This document shows, in pieces, positions 1 through 12,266 of a stretch of 64,000 nt of DNA. The notes below the pieces were generated by a model that saw nothing but the letters and a program-made list of their open reading frames with translations, made no database searches and was not told where the DNA came from. The translations under genes and the position numbers were made by a program. The stretch is taken from assembly GCA_951640195.1 (NCBI GenBank), contig OX621164.1, forward strand, positions 2,895,098-2,959,097, given 5' to 3'. The stretch is from Porpolomopsis calyptriformis. Lineage: Eukaryota > Basidiomycota > Agaricomycetes > Agaricales > Hygrophoraceae. The stretch's first letter is position 1, and each line of letters opens with the position of its first letter.

Positions 1-48
1 GTAGGATGTTTGTCCATATAATATCCCACATTTCTAAGTTGTTGGCAG

Positions 49-477
49 ACATCAATGGATCTTCATAACCGACACCGTTGACGCTGTTTATCCTCCCGAT
101 GATCAACTCCCCGATGCGATGTTGGATCAACTGGCTGATATTGCCAGCAACTATCCTGTTTCGGATGGCAGCAGAGTAAGCTAAAGCGATTCCTGCGACG
201 TTGCTTGTAACTCATAGACCTCTCGCACTCACAGGACACATCCTCATCGAGTGAGACCATGGGTGACCTCGGGTTACACACTGCGCATGCTGGGCACCAA
301 CCCATGAGGCGGCCTTTACTAAACTCTGTGCGCCAAATCGAGAGCGTACGCGATCTCGTACCATTCTTTTCCCATGTGAGCATAGCATCGTACGAGAGTA
401 TTTATGCAAGCGGCGGGAATATTGACTGGGAAGCGGTGGAGCAAGGGATTATGGATGATATGTTCGATGGACGATAA
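49..477 (+). CDS. 3' end of an unidentified protein-coding gene
   Basis: Two exons are readable. The first is about 49-175, after an intron that runs from the window edge to a CAG acceptor at 46-48. The second is 235-477, after an intron at 176-234 with a GTAAGC donor. The frame is continuous across the junction and ends at TAA 475-477. The visible peptide is acidic and polar, with a Ser-rich stretch after the junction and a C-terminus ending in an acidic MDDMFDGR-like tail. No domain or motif is recognisable. The N-terminal part lies outside the window, so no function can be given. The gene converges on the EF-hand gene whose stop is at 666. Confidence 0.5.
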
Positions 478-665
478 CTACCCACTTGACACACATATAT
501 TTGACTTCTATTGGCACAGCTACACATGTTCGTCACCTCTTTCTGTTGATTCAGCTCAACTCGCGGATTCTAGCCAGAAGTTGGAGTAAGTTAATTACAG
601 ACATGGGTCCAAATTGATGGTATCAACATTCAGAGCCAAGTAATGTAGGTAGTGCCCAAGTAACT

Positions 666-1984
666 TCAGAAGTCACCCCAGTTACGACGGAATTTGTACT
701 GCACACGATGATGGGTCAGCGTTTCGACAAATCAATTTTGAAGAGTTACCTTGTAGGGAAGATTTTTTCTGCTCAAGAGATTAACTTGGCACTGAATGAC
801 TGAGAAATTTACCATACCTCATCTTGTCAGCGGGGGTTTTGGGTGTCTTATATCCTTCCGAGCCTTGGCCCCATTCCGGTCGCTTGTCCTTCTCCCTGGC
901 TACATCTGCGTACTTGATACTTGGATCTTGCTTCTCAGGAGGGGTCAGACGTGTGATCTTGGGTTTGGGAGGGGTTGGGAGGGACGGTGACGCCTGTTCC
1001 GCTGGAGGTACATGACTGTCTTCTTCTAAGTGTGGTTTATCTTGTGGGGGTCGCATTGCTTCGAGAACCTCTTCCACGGTGATGCCTTGGAATTTTGCTT
1101 CCTTCTCGGCTTCCTTGAGCTCAATGTCTTGATGGTGTGCGAAATGCTCCAGATCTTCAGGATGATTATATGATTCATCTGTCTGCGTCTCAGGCGTCGA
1201 GTGGAATCGTTCTAGTCCAGGACATGAATGGGCTGGAACAGCAAATCTCTCTTTGGCTCACCTTCATGGTGGAGGAAGAATTCTGTACAGAGTAGTCAGC
1301 AAAGTGTCAGACATTTTCAAACGTTTAACAGACCACTCTCGACATCGTAGTGATGTCCTTCGGCACCCAAATCATCGAAGTTTGGGAGACCATCCAATCC
1401 AACAGCCTCAAACTCCTCTGGGGTAACCTTGCCATCTTTGTCCTTATCCAAAAGGGCCAAGACAGAATTCACGATGTGGTCGGCTTTCTTTTGGTGCTCG
1501 ACATCATCCTGTGCGAAAGGACATGAATTGAGCAGAATGTCACACCGCTGCGGAAGAATGCACCTTTGATTTTTTCTGTGAATAAACATGATGTACGCCG
1601 TAGATCGCTTCAATTTCTTCCCGATCCCACAGACCATCACTGGGAAAGTAGAGATAAGCAAGGCTGGACGAGGCTGGACTGCATGAACGAACCCGTTGAG
1701 ATCGTGTAATTGGAAGAAGCTCCGCAAGTCAAACGAGTCACTAGAGGTGGGTACATTCAGCAATCATAAAGTAGTCAGTCAAACAGGTTTAGGTTACATA
1801 TGATGTTCCGAAGCCATCTGAGAGGGAAGTTAGGGAAATAATGCGTTGCTATTGAGATGACGATACTTACGTGTCTTTGTGCGTACTGCTGTACGGTTTC
1901 CCCTTTGGCTGGTTGACTGTGGCCTTCATGGCCTCGCACAAGTTGTGCAGCAAGGACTACACAGAGGCCCACAGAGGCTTTCAT
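666..1984 (-). CDS. Ssp120/nucleobindin-like EF-hand secretory pathway protein
   Basis: The start at 1984 opens a hydrophobic signal peptide (MKASVGLCVVLAAQLVRG) followed by a His-rich segment and an AQRH motif. Later exons give SFDLRSFFQLHDLN, then DEVEHQKKADHIV-like sequence, a canonical EF-hand loop (DKDKDGKVTPEE), and GLPNFDDLGAEGHHYDVES. This order is characteristic of the fungal Ssp120 family, related to animal nucleobindins, which are Ca2+-binding proteins of the secretory pathway; yeast Ssp120 partners the cargo receptor Emp47. The C-terminal half is charged (KEAEKEAKFQGITVEEVLEAM). The last short exon reads YKFRRNWGDF and stops at 666-668, which matches the family's conserved tail. 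A second in-frame ATG at 2008 would add eight residues before the signal peptide; 1984 is preferred because it begins the signal sequence directly. Confidence 0.85.
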
Positions 1985-2221
1985 CTTGGTCAATGGCGAG
2001 AACGTCACCGAGCTTGCACGTGATCTCCGATTCAGTGAATTTGATCATACAGGTTTTGGTACTACTCGCTCTGATGAATCTGTCACCATTGGACTTGGCC
2101 AAAGTGACATGGTAGCATACTCCCAACGCGATTCTTCACCTCATCAAAGGGTCAGCACCCATTGATCGTGACATGGACGGGATTCCTCAGTGTGGTTGTG
2201 GATGGTCATTCGCACTCTTGT

Positions 2222-2797
2222 CTACTGTTGAGGAGCATGATGGAACTAAAGCAAATATAAGGGAGGGCCGATTAACACGAGTCCGACACGCACAATATCG
2301 CGAAGCTGAGATTGAGAGTCGGAGAACTGCTTCTCGAGATATTTTGACTACAGTGGGCTTTTCATCAACATAGAACCATGAAGCCAGATGAACCAAAAAA
2401 AGACCTTTTTATTCAAGCTGTTGATATCGTCGGTGAGTTCTTTCTCTTCAGTTTTCAGCTGCTCCTCCATCTTTTTTCGAGGAACCATCATGAACCTGTG
2501 TCTTATCAGCATTCCAACAGAAAACTTTCAGTGACCAACGAACATCTTTCCAACGCCTTTGTAGAGGTTGATATCGCCTTCCATACGACTGAGCTCATCG
2601 ATGGTCAGCTGAAGAATGCGACGCTCGCGTTCCTTAGCGGCCGTTTGTTGACGCGATGCGTTCAGGGCCCGCTGTGACTGCAATGCGGTTTGCTGAATTT
2701 GAAGCAGGATCTGGGTAAAATCCGAATGAGAAGAACTTAATGCTTAGAATAATGACCGAAATACCCTCTTGAGCGTCTCGTCTGAAAGGGCAGACAT
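2222..2797 (-). CDS. PFD1: Prefoldin subunit 1
   Basis: This is a beta-type subunit of the hexameric prefoldin co-chaperone, which hands nascent actin and tubulin to the CCT chaperonin in the cytosol. The ATG at 2797 starts MSALSDETLKR. After an intron comes the first coiled-coil helix (ILLQIQQTALQSQRALNA), then a KERERRILQLTIDELS segment, the hairpin region NLYKGVGKMF and the second helix (EEKELTDDINSLNKK), ending YLEKQFSDSQSQLRDIF. Several short introns are needed to keep the frame. One is phase 2, splitting the ATG of KM-F. Another precedes the final exon, whose stop is at 2222-2224. The gene is divergent from SNU114, with only 45 bp between start codons, so the promoters must overlap. Confidence 0.88.
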
Positions 2798-2842
2798 CGC
2801 GACTTGTGCTTAGTAATTCCAGCAGCTTTTTACTTGAACGTG

Positions 2843-5800
2843 ATGGCTTCGTTAGACGATTACGACGAGTTCGGGAACTACATTGGTGCTGACTTGGGCT
2901 CCGATGATGAAGATGCTGTTCCCCAAAACGAGTTCTCCGGGAATGGACCAGATCCTCCGTTGGCTGGCTACGAAGAACCGGCCCATGGCACAGACGAACT
3001 TGCTCTCATGGAAGTGGATGGTTCGTGCTGTCATAAACTAGTTTCGCTCGCACTAACAGACTGTCCGTTAGAGCCAATGCACCGAGCCGTGGTTTTACAC
3101 GAGGATAAGCAATATTACCCGTCCGCGGAGGACGTGTACGGACCCGACGTAGAGACCCTTGTTCAAGAGGAGGATGCCCAGCCTCTGACCGAGCCCATCA
3201 TCGCGCCTATCAAGGTCCGCAAATGGACAGTGGAAGAGAAGGATATGCCAGAAACGCGTTTCGACAAAGCGTAAGACTCAAGCCGCTCACATGTCGCGTC
3301 TATTCTCACAATAATCTACTAGCTTTCTGTTAAACATGATGTCATTCCCGGAAATGATACGAAACGTAGCCATCGTTGGGCATCTTCATCACGGAAAGAC
3401 TGCCCTTATGGATATGCTTGTGTTCGAAACACACAAGCTTATCTGGGACGCGGACAAACCAGTTTGTGACAATTTAATGCGTCAGCGAGAACTTGACACA
3501 TCTTGATGCCAGGTACGATACACGGATAATCATGTATTGTCCCGCGAACGCGAAATCTCCATAAAGTCTTCACCAATGTCTTTGGTTTTATCAACGACGT
3601 CTGGGAAATCCCATCTGATCCACCTGATTGATACTCCGGGACACGTAAATTTTGTTGACGAAGTGGCGTCTGCTATTCGGCTAGTTGATGGTATAGTCTT
3701 GGTTGTTGATGTGGTTGAAGGGGTCAGTTTGGTATTTGTCCCCTTTCCTCTGTCTCACGTCTCTCGGTGAGGTTATGGTGACCACAGAAGCGATTCTTCG
3801 ACATGCTCTTCAAGAGGGCGTCAAAGTCACGCTTGTTGTGAACAAAATTGATCGACTGATTCTGGAATTGCGGATCAAACCCGCAGATGCTTTTTACAAG
3901 ATCAAGCATACCATCGAGGAAGTCAACACTTTCATCAGGTTAGATTAAATTGAGCGGATTCCTTCTTCGACCTCAACCCTTCCACAGCGCAATTGATCCC
4001 AATCCGGAACTAAGATTGAGCCCAGAAAATGGCAACGTGGCATTTGCAAGTACTGATATGAATTGGTGCTTTACTCTTCAGTCATTCGCCAAGATGTATG
4101 CGGATATTTATGGTATGTAGATATCCCCTTTTCTATCTCCTCTTCCTAATGTTTTTGCAGGATCTCTTGATGTGGATGCATTTGCGGACCGTCTATGGGG
4201 AGATATATATTACAACACCAACACTCGCAAATTCACACGTAAACCAGCCGACCCCGAGATGGACCGATCGTTTGTTCACTTCATTTTGGAGCCATTGTAC
4301 AAGTTGTATAGCAATGTTCTCAGCGAGGACACTGACACACTAAAAGTGACTCTCGATGAGATTGGCATCCGGTTGAAGCCCGTGATGTACAAGATGGATG
4401 TTAGGCCACTGTTGAAAGCCATTTTGGATCAATTTTTCGGGCCATCGACGGGATTAGTGGATGTCATAGTGAACCACATCCCTTCGCCATCCGAAGGAGC
4501 TTCCAGTAAAGCAAGTCCATCTACTTATCTTCCGTGATCGAATCCCTAATACTGCCCGCTAATTAAGATCGAAGGAACTTATACGGGCCCTCTAACATCC
4601 GCCCTTGTTTCCTCAATGAAGTCTTGCGATGCGAAAGGTCCAGTCATGGTACAAATTGCAAAACTGTATCACACAACAGATGCACAGTCTTTCAGGGCTT
4701 TCGGCCGCGTCTTGAGCGGTACGGTAGAAAAGGGAATGGCCGTAAAGGTTTTGGGAGAAGGGTATTCACCGGAGGACGAGGAGGATATGATGAAGGCGAC
4801 CGTGGAGGATATTTGGATAAGCGAATCTCGGTAGGCCTATACTCAATGATGTCTGCTTTAGCGCAATGCTGATGTTACACTATTTTTGACAGGTATTTCA
4901 TTCCCACAGATGAGGCGCCCGCAGGAAACCTAATCCTTCTCAGCGGAGTCGACGCCTCTATTTCCAAGACGGCGACTTTGGCATCTGTTGACATTGAAGA
5001 GGACCTTCACATCTTCCGACCCATCAAACACATGACCCAGTCAGTCCTCAAGATTGCCATCGAACCTATTGCCCCTTCAGAGTTACCCAAAATGCTTTCA
5101 GGCTTGCGATCCATCAACAAATCTTATCCTCTAGTCTCGACTAAGGTCGAAGAGAGTGGCGAACACGTCGTGATTGGTACCGGCGAACTTTATCTAGACT
5201 GCGTGATGCACGATCTCCGCAGACTATTCTCGGAGATAGAAATCAAGGTATCAGATCCTGTCACAAAATTCTGTGAGACCGTGCTGGAAACGAGTGCGTT
5301 GAAATGTTACGCAGATACACCCAACAAGAAGTGAGTAGTTTAGCCAGGTTTACACCTTGTTCGCGTTGACACAAACTAGGAATAAAATTACCATGATTGC
5401 CGAGCCTATGGAGCGTGGTCTCGCAGAAGACATCGAACGAGGCCGGGTTACGATGCGTATGTTACCTAAGGAGCGAGGCAAATTTTTCGAGGAGAAATAC
5501 CAATGGGACCTGCTTGCATCGCGGTCCATATGGGCTTTCGGTCCTGATGAAAGCGGTCCCAATATTCTTTTGGATGATACACTTCCGTCTCAGGTATGAA
5601 TTCGTGTTTCGTTCGCGAGTCTCACCCACACGCTTCGTGCAGATTGACAAGAAATCATTGGGTACGGTGAAAGAGCATATCAAGCAAGGTTTCCAATGGG
5701 GCGCACGTGAAGGCCCGTTATGTGACGAACGTGAGTTACTTTCCGCTCCCGTTGCTAATGTCAGAGCAAATGTACGGTTTATGCAGCGATGCGCAACGTG

Positions 5801-6512
5801 AAATTCCGATTGCTAGACGCGAGTATCGCACAGGAATCGATCTTCCGCGGGGGTGGACAGATTGTACCGACAGCCCGTCGCGTGTGCTATTCTTCTTTCC
5901 TCATGGTAGGCGTAATTCTACTTGGCACCACCGTCGTTTAATCGTTGTTGTCGAAAAAGGCCACGCCTCGATTGATGGAGCCCATATACTATGTCGAGGT
6001 TCAGGCCCCTGCCGATTGCATTTCAGCAGTGTACACCGTCCTCGCCCGCCGACGTGGACACGTAACACAAGACACTCCGAAAGCCGGCTCTCCGTTGTAT
6101 ACGGTAAAGGCACTGATCCCAGTGATAGACGCGAACGGGTTCGAGACGGACCTGAGAACCGCAACACAGGGTCAAGCATTCTGTTTGCAAGTTTTCGACC
6201 ACTGGTCTATCGTACCAGGTAAGGTTTCTCCCGCTACTTCTCAGATGGTTTAATTGATTCGGCTAGGTGACCCCACTGACACGAGTATCAAGCTAAGACC
6301 ACTAGAACCTGCTTCTGGGCAAGCCTTGGCGAGAGATCTCGTGCTTAAAACACGTCGACGGAAAGGACTTGGTGACCAGATTGCAGTATCAAAATACTTG
6401 GATGACGAGTTTGTGGTAAGTATAGTTGCAAATACACTTGACTCTGCCCTTGCTCATCACTCAAATTTAGCTGGCATTGTCGGCGTCGGGCCATGGTGAT
6501 TTATTAGGATAG
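2843..6512 (+). CDS. SNU114: U5 snRNP GTPase Snu114 / EFTUD2
   Basis: This is an EF-2-like GTPase of the U5 snRNP that controls spliceosome activation and disassembly. The acidic N-terminus [15 protein letters not shown] is the family signature and fixes the start at 2843; the in-frame ATG at 2804 lacks family support. GTPase motifs follow in order: the P-loop GHLHHGKT near 3378, G3 [11 protein letters not shown] near 3630, and G4 NKID near 3842. The EF-2-like domains II-V follow, including [14 protein letters not shown] and the domain IV/V segment [10 protein letters not shown]...LAEKRYQWDLL-type sequence. The C-terminal segment [24 protein letters not shown] precedes a last intron, with stop at 6510-6512. 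Many introns of about 50-60 bp interrupt the gene. Length is close to the usual ~950-980 aa family size. Divergent from PFD1. Confidence 0.95.
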
Positions 6513-6663
6513 CTGTAGATACATGCCTAATCTTGGAAGTCAGCGTGGAAAAATGCCTACGTGGCAGCGGTAATTTGTGCTTATTTAGGAGGAGAGAACG
6601 TCAACGTGCCCCCCCCAACTTCCTTGTCTATAATCATCTCTTTCCTTCGTCCTTCGTATCGCC

Positions 6664-8742
6664 ATGCGAAGAGCAGCTATATCGGTCTTACTCGCCCTCG
6701 CTGCCACCACGGCGTGGGCAGAGGAGCCAAAACCTGTTTTCAAGGCAAGCGTTCATCTGTCGTTGGCCGCAGCGAGCTATCACTGACCTTCGTTTCTTTG
6801 TCCTCCAGCCAACTGAAATCAAAGCGCCGTTCATCGAGCAGTTCACAGACGACTGGCAGCAACGATGGACACCATCGGAAGCGACGAAAAAGACGCCGGT
6901 CGGTGGCGAAACCTTCAGCTACGTCGGTAAATGGGCCGTCGAGGAGCCAATAACGGCCGTCATCGAAGGCGACAAGGGCCTTGTGGCGAAGGACAAGGCG
7001 GCCCACCACGCCATTTCCGCTCCTTTTGCATCCCCAATCGATTTTAAGACGGAGACGTTGGTGGTCCAGTACGAAGTCAAGTACCAGAAAGGCGGTGTGT
7101 GTGGTGGTGGCTACCTCAAGCTTCTTGAGGACGGATTCCAGACTAGCGGAAAGGAGTTTTCTGATCACACACCTTGGGTTGTCATGTTCGGCCCTGACCT
7201 CACCTGCCCCGGAACCAAGGCATGAAGTTGGTTTTTCGTTATTATTATGATTATTGACGTTTCCCTGCTTTTTAGCTTCACTTCATCTTCCGACACCAGA
7301 ACCCCAAAACTGGCGAGTTCGAGGAGAAACATCTGACCCCAGCACCTACTCCGCAAATTGCCAAACTTACCAATCTTTACACTCTCATGATTCAGTCGGT
7401 TCTCTTTCCTTTTGCACTGAAGGAAACGGTTTGACCATGTGCATGCTTTCTACCAGTCCTAACAATACTTATATAGTTCAAGTAAACGGGGAAGAGAAAA
7501 GTTCTGGAAGCCTTCTCGAGAAATTCACACCGCCTGTTAACCCGCCGAAGGAGATCGATGATCCCGAGGATAGGAAACCTGAAGACTGGGTTGACATTCA
7601 AAAAATACCAGACCCAGAAGCCAAGAAGGTTTGTTCGCCTGATTCTCCCCCCTTCAGTGTACTCAATTCTCTTGTTCAGCCCGATGACTGGGACGAGGAA
7701 GCAGCCTATGAGATTATCGATGAGGATGCTGTTAAACCTGAAGGCTGGCTTGACGAAGAGCCGCTCTCCATACCGGACCCTGGTGAGCACCCACTTTTTT
7801 ATTCATCACGGCGCGTCCTAACGTATTACACGCAGACGCTACCAAACCTGAGGAGTGGGATGACGAGGAAGATGGGGAATGGATCGCTCCCACGGTTGAT
7901 AATCCTGCGTGCAAGGAGGTGCCTGGTTGCGGAGAATGGAAGCGGTAAGTTCACTGGACATCTCGAGATGAGGTTCGTGAACGTGAATGTTGGTGTGTTA
8001 GGCCGAAGATCGCCAACCCGGCCTACAAGGGAAAATGGTACGCGCCGATGATCGACAATCCGGCGTACAAGGGTGTATGGAAAGCGAGGAAGATCGCCAA
8101 CCCCGCCCACTTTGAGGACCCCACGCCAGTGAAGAGTTTGAAAAAGATTGTGCGTTCCTTCGCCCGTCTCGGTCTTGTTTCTGACACTATAAGCGACATC
8201 AGGGCGGGGTAGGGATCGAACTGTGGACGATGACTGAGGACATCTTGTTCGACAACATTTACATCGGGCACTCTGTGGAGGACGCGAAGGCGCTTGCGGC
8301 GGAGACGTTCGAGGTCAAGAGCGCGCTCGAGACCGCGGGGCTCAAGGTGGAGGATGATGTGGCCGCGGACGGGCCGTCGTTCCGACAGGACCCGGTTGGA
8401 TTCATCCGTCACCAGGTGATCACGTTCGTTGAGGTCGCGAAGCTCGATCCGGTTCTGGCGTTCAAGACACATCCCGAGACGGGTGCGGGGCTGGCGGGTG
8501 CGGTGTTCACTCTGTTCGGGATGATTGGCGCACTCTTCGGCCTGGTGGGTGGTCAACAGAAACCGATCACGAAAGTGGGTGGTTCGCCTTTGACATGTTT
8601 TGTTCCATTGTTGACAACGTTGCAGTCGACGAAGAAGTCTGAAGGTTCTGGGGATGATAAGAAGAAGGCTGAACCTGGGACGGCGGCGGCCAGTACTGGC
8701 GTAGAAAAGACGGAGGAGTCTGGTGCGAAGAAACGCAAGTAA
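6664..8742 (+). CDS. CNE1: Calnexin (ER lectin chaperone)
   Basis: Membrane-bound ER chaperone that binds monoglucosylated N-glycans on folding glycoproteins. The start at 6664 gives a signal peptide ([19 protein letters not shown]) with the next residues EEPKP. The lectin domain carries [16 protein letters not shown] and [13 protein letters not shown], including the expected cysteines. The P-domain has repeated [17 protein letters not shown] / [13 protein letters not shown] type 1 motifs and W.(A/P).IDNPAYKG type 2 motifs. A transmembrane helix near the C-terminus ([20 protein letters not shown]) is followed by a Lys-rich cytosolic tail ending AKKRK. The tail is interrupted at about 8576-8626 by an in-frame intron of about 51 bp. 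Introns also lie in the lectin and P-domains. The gene is tandem after SNU114 and convergent with COQ1. Confidence 0.95.
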
Positions 8743-8865
8743 AATCGACTTTGGTAGTAGACGTACGCGTCGTTGGAACGCTATCCTTTGCCCGTATTTA
8801 CTATTCACAACCGCTAAAAAAATATTATTGCAAAGTGATCTATCTCTATATATGCTCTATGTTGT

Positions 8866-10204
8866 TCACCAAGTCCGTTCGACGACTCGCTCTGTCAAGA
8901 CCTCGAGTGCGAGCTTGGCGTCGCTATCTGGCAAGAGTGCGACGACCTGTTTTGCCTTGTCGGCATGAGCCCGTGCGAGGTCGCGGGTGCGTTCGATGCC
9001 TGACGAGCGACGAACGTAGTCCTTTGCCTGTGGGGGGGGTTAAGGGGTTCAAAGAGGGGGAGAAAAAGAAAGGGACAGACGAGCTCGACGTCGCCCTCTC
9101 GTTCAAACTTGCGTGTGATGAGCGGGCCGAGTTCGGGGTATTCTTCCCAAGCGAAGAGGGCAGGGCCGGTAGCGAGGCCGAGTTGCAAGTCTGCCCCGCC
9201 GGGTTTACCCAAGGCGGATTCGGCGGAGTCGTAGTCGAGAATGTCGTCTACGAGCTGGGGGGAAGTGATAAGTGGGATGAAGAAGAATGAGTGGGGGTGT
9301 TTACCTGGAAGGCGAGACCGAGGTTGCGGCCGTAGGTGTATGCGACCTCCTTCCATATCTCGCCTTGGGTGCTGCCGCCGAGGACGACGGCTGCGCGGGC
9401 GCCCTTGGCCATCAAGCTGGCTGTTTTGAGGTAAGTTTTGTTCAGGTAGCTGTTCCAGCTTTCTTTTGGGACGGTGGTGGTGGAAGTGGGGAGGTCGTTC
9501 ATCTGGAGGATCTCGCCCTCGACGAGGTTGGCGAGGACGGTGGCGATGAGTTCGACGACCTCGTTGTCGCCGAGGCGGGAGAGGGCAGCGCTGGCGCGGC
9601 CGAGGAGGAAGTCTCCGGCGAGGACGGCGAGCTTGTTGCCGAAGGCGGCGGGGGCGGAGGGTGCGCTGCGGCGGAGGGGGGATTTGTCGATGACGTCGTC
9701 GTGGAGGAGGGAGGCGACGTGGATCATTTCGACGATCTGGGCGAGGCGCATTTGGGTGGGGAGGATGAGTGGTGGGGAGGCGAGGGCGGGCGGGGTAGAT
9801 TCCACGGGCTGTGGTTGTTGGGGCGGGGGACGGGGGCGCTGCTGGAGGGAAAAGATGGGTTGGAAGGGGGAGGTGAGGTGGGGCAAGTTTGGGTTGAAAT
9901 CGTTGAGGACATCGGGTGGAGAAAAGGCGTGATCGAGTGAGGATGAGTCTGCTTGTGACTTTTTTTGATGCCAGTCATGGCCGAGACCGTTTGTGGCGCG
10001 GGAGAAGAGGAGGACGAGGAGGGGACGTAGCTGCTTTGAGGGGTGGAGGAAGTAGTACTTTGTGATGTCGTTCAGGGTGGGGTGAGAGGAAGGGAGTAAG
10101 TCGAGGAGGGAGTGTCTAAGATGGGATAGTTGGGGAGCAAGGAGAGTGTATGGGTCGGGTGGAGATGTATGAAGGAGAGCTGAACGTAGGGAAGAGCGTA
10201 ACAT
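8866..10204 (-). CDS. COQ1: Polyprenyl diphosphate synthase for ubiquinone side chain (Coq1)
   Basis: Trans-polyprenyl synthase that builds the isoprenoid tail of coenzyme Q in mitochondria from FPP/GGPP and IPP. Both aspartate-rich motifs are visible: DDVID (first, after VEMIHVASLLH) and DDILDYD (second). Also present are KQLRPLLVLLFSRA near the N-terminus, GDFLLGRASAALSRLG, and the C-terminal helices ending TERVVERTW, with stop at 8866-8868. Two short introns lie at about 9255-9305 and 9030-9085. A Pro/Gln-rich insertion (QQRPRPPPQQPQP) between KQLRP and the first DDxxD is longer than in yeast Coq1. The N-terminus is short and Ser/Arg/Leu-rich, consistent with a mitochondrial presequence. 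Chain length of the product cannot be read from sequence. Confidence 0.92.
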
Positions 10205-10246
10205 GTTGAATTTATAGAGTTATGTAAGAAGGTATAATTATAGTAA

Positions 10247-10450
10247 TTAAAGTCGTCGAATCCATCTCCTGATAGTATCAGCGAACGGGGTGGATGGTTG
10301 CGGGATCGAGTAAGGGTTATTGGGTGGGGAAGGTTGTGGTGGGTTTGTGAATTGAGCGTATAATTCGTGCTCGTGACGGGGTGATTGGTGAAAAGAAGAG
10401 AACGGGCTTGGTGATGTGGGTGTGGTTGGAAAGAAGGAAAGGGTAGACAT
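10247..10450 (-). CDS. Small Pro/Ser-rich ORF upstream of COQ1 (uncertain)
   Basis: A 67-residue intron-free ORF starts at an ATG at 10450 in an AACAATGTC context. It encodes a Ser/Thr/Pro-rich N-terminus, a more ordered middle (HEHELYAQF), and a basic C-terminus (TIRRWIRRL). It ends 42 bp before the COQ1 start on the same strand. It may be an independent small gene, an upstream ORF in a long COQ1 leader, or chance. The low-complexity composition argues for caution. I recognise no family. Confidence 0.35.
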   Translation of the reverse strand: MSTLSFFPTTPTSPSPFSSFHQSPRHEHELYAQFTNPPQPSPPNNPYSIPQPSTPFADTIRRWIRRL

Positions 10451-10552
10451 TGTTTAATGAATGTGGATTGAATATAGCTCAACTTATAAGAAACGAGATT
10501 AAAAGGATGACCAAATTTGGAAAGTAAATTAACCTAATTTAGACATTCGTTT

Positions 10553-12249
10553 CTATCTACGTTTAGTTAGCCTTGTTTCATCACTAGAAGGCGAATTCTT
10601 TCGTTTCCGACTTTCAGACTCTCCAGAAGGTGTCCGTCCACCTCCGTAATCGAGACCGTCAACAGCCGGTGCGTTCCCATCCCTGTCCTTGTATTTATTT
10701 TGGTTCCGTGGTCCAGTCGGTACTCCAGGTGGCAGAGGCGAAGCGGGTCGAACCGGTAATGGCACTAAGCAGCAGCGTTCAGTCCAACTTGTAATTTATG
10801 TAGTTAAACCTACCACCGTCTCCACCGTACATACCTCTCCCTCGTCCCCTCCCTTGGAATCCCCGTCCACGCATCGCTCCACGGCTTCGGTACGGACCAG
10901 GTACCACTCCTCGTCCCACATTGCTTTCCATACTCTGATACGGTTCCTGTTAATCCAATTAGTTCACGTCTTTCCCGTCCTATAAACTAACCTGAATCCC
11001 AAACTCTCCCATTCCCATCGTCATCCCTCCGTTGAATTCCTCCGGTGCAGCCAGTACCTCTGGCATCATCTCTCCGTTCATCCCAATAATACCCATGTTC
11101 ATAGTATTCATCCCCGACATGTCCATCATCCCTCCACCCGACATCATCGCCGTCGCTCCCGTCATCACCATCTGTCGTACCTCCGCTGGCAGCGCCGTCA
11201 GCTGGTCTTCTGGCATTCCCGCGAAATTCTGCTCTCGATCAGACAGATTCTCGTTCACAACCATTCCACATACCAACACATTCCCCTTCAGCGCATTCCC
11301 AACCTCTCCCAAATCTCGTCTCCGATAGCAATACGCTTCCCACGAAATCTCGTCAAACCCGTAATTGAACCAGTCGCTGATATCCGATCCCGGTCTTCGC
11401 CACGGCTTTTCCGCCATCGCACCCAGATCAAATTCCAGTATCGACCGTCCGTCAAGCACACCGGTCACAGAAGGGTTGATCGTCGGGTGCGACGGTGGTG
11501 CAGTCACCGCTGCAAGTGCAGACGGATCATCCTCCACACTCGACGGTGCTTGCTCGACGGGTGCACTCGGCGTCGGTGTCGTCGGTGTCGGTGTCGTCGT
11601 CGTCGTCGTCGCCACCGCCGCCGTCGGCTTGGACCGCTCGTGCGGTGTATATTCGGTCGTCAGAGACGGTGCCGCACCTTCATACAATCAGTCTTTCGTT
11701 CTTCGTATCTAAACGCAGTCACCTCTGTTCCCCGTGCTCTGAGCAGGTGCACGGTAACCAGGTCGTCTGCATCGATGGTTTAGTTCGCTTTCGAAATAAA
11801 ATCGTTCACATTCACCGAAAGTCAATCGACCGCGCGGTCGGTTCCGTTATAAATTCAATGTCCTAGACCAACCGTCAAATCGAACGTCGTTCAATGATAG
11901 CCCACACACACACATCTTCGCTTTCTTCTTCCCCTTCCCCGTCCTCATTAACCCCCTCTTCCTCAGAATGCGAGACTCCATTGGATGAGAGCGCTTTTTC
12001 GACCCGACTTCTGCCACCATCAATTCAGAACTGACCACAACCGCAGAACACTCACGTCTGTCCCGCTACATCACCCCTCGTGAGCGAACATCACTAACAA
12101 ACGAGGAACCCTCACCACTCGAGTTACCGTACAGAAACTCGTCGTCTTCGTCCCTGAATAAAATCAGCCGAGTGAAATACGCATATCATTCTTAGCACAC
12201 ATTTTTTCCAATGGTAAAAAAAAGCAAAAGAAAAACCAAAGTGTTACAT
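10553..12249 (-). CDS. FIP1: Fip1-type pre-mRNA polyadenylation factor
   Basis: Fip1 tethers poly(A) polymerase to the cleavage and polyadenylation factor. The conserved Fip1 motif is complete: LDGRSILEFDLGAM, then EKPWRRPGSDISDWFNYGF and DEISWEAYCYRR. Upstream are an acidic stretch (EEESED) and DIEFITEPTARSIDF, joined across short introns to a PT-rich linker. The C-terminus is Met/Gly-rich, then Arg/Gly-rich (GRGFQGRGRGRG), and ends RKRKNSPSSDETRLTKRR with stop at 10553. The best model places the start at ATG 12249-12247, with the initiator codon itself split AT|G by an intron at about 12154-12247, giving MDEDDEFLYG. That acidic opening is typical of the family, but this first exon is inferred. 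Confidence 0.88.
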
Positions 12250-12266
12250 GTCACTGTCACACACCT

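Noticed and set aside
2187..2396. Minus-strand ORF seen as a longer PFD1 C-terminus (hydrophobic tail)
   Set aside because: Reading through gives an atypical hydrophobic end; two short introns restore the family ending LRDIF with a stop at 2222.
9287..9940. Long plus-strand Gly/Glu-rich ORF opposite COQ1
   Set aside because: Antisense to a well-supported gene; composition follows from the GC-rich COQ1 codons.
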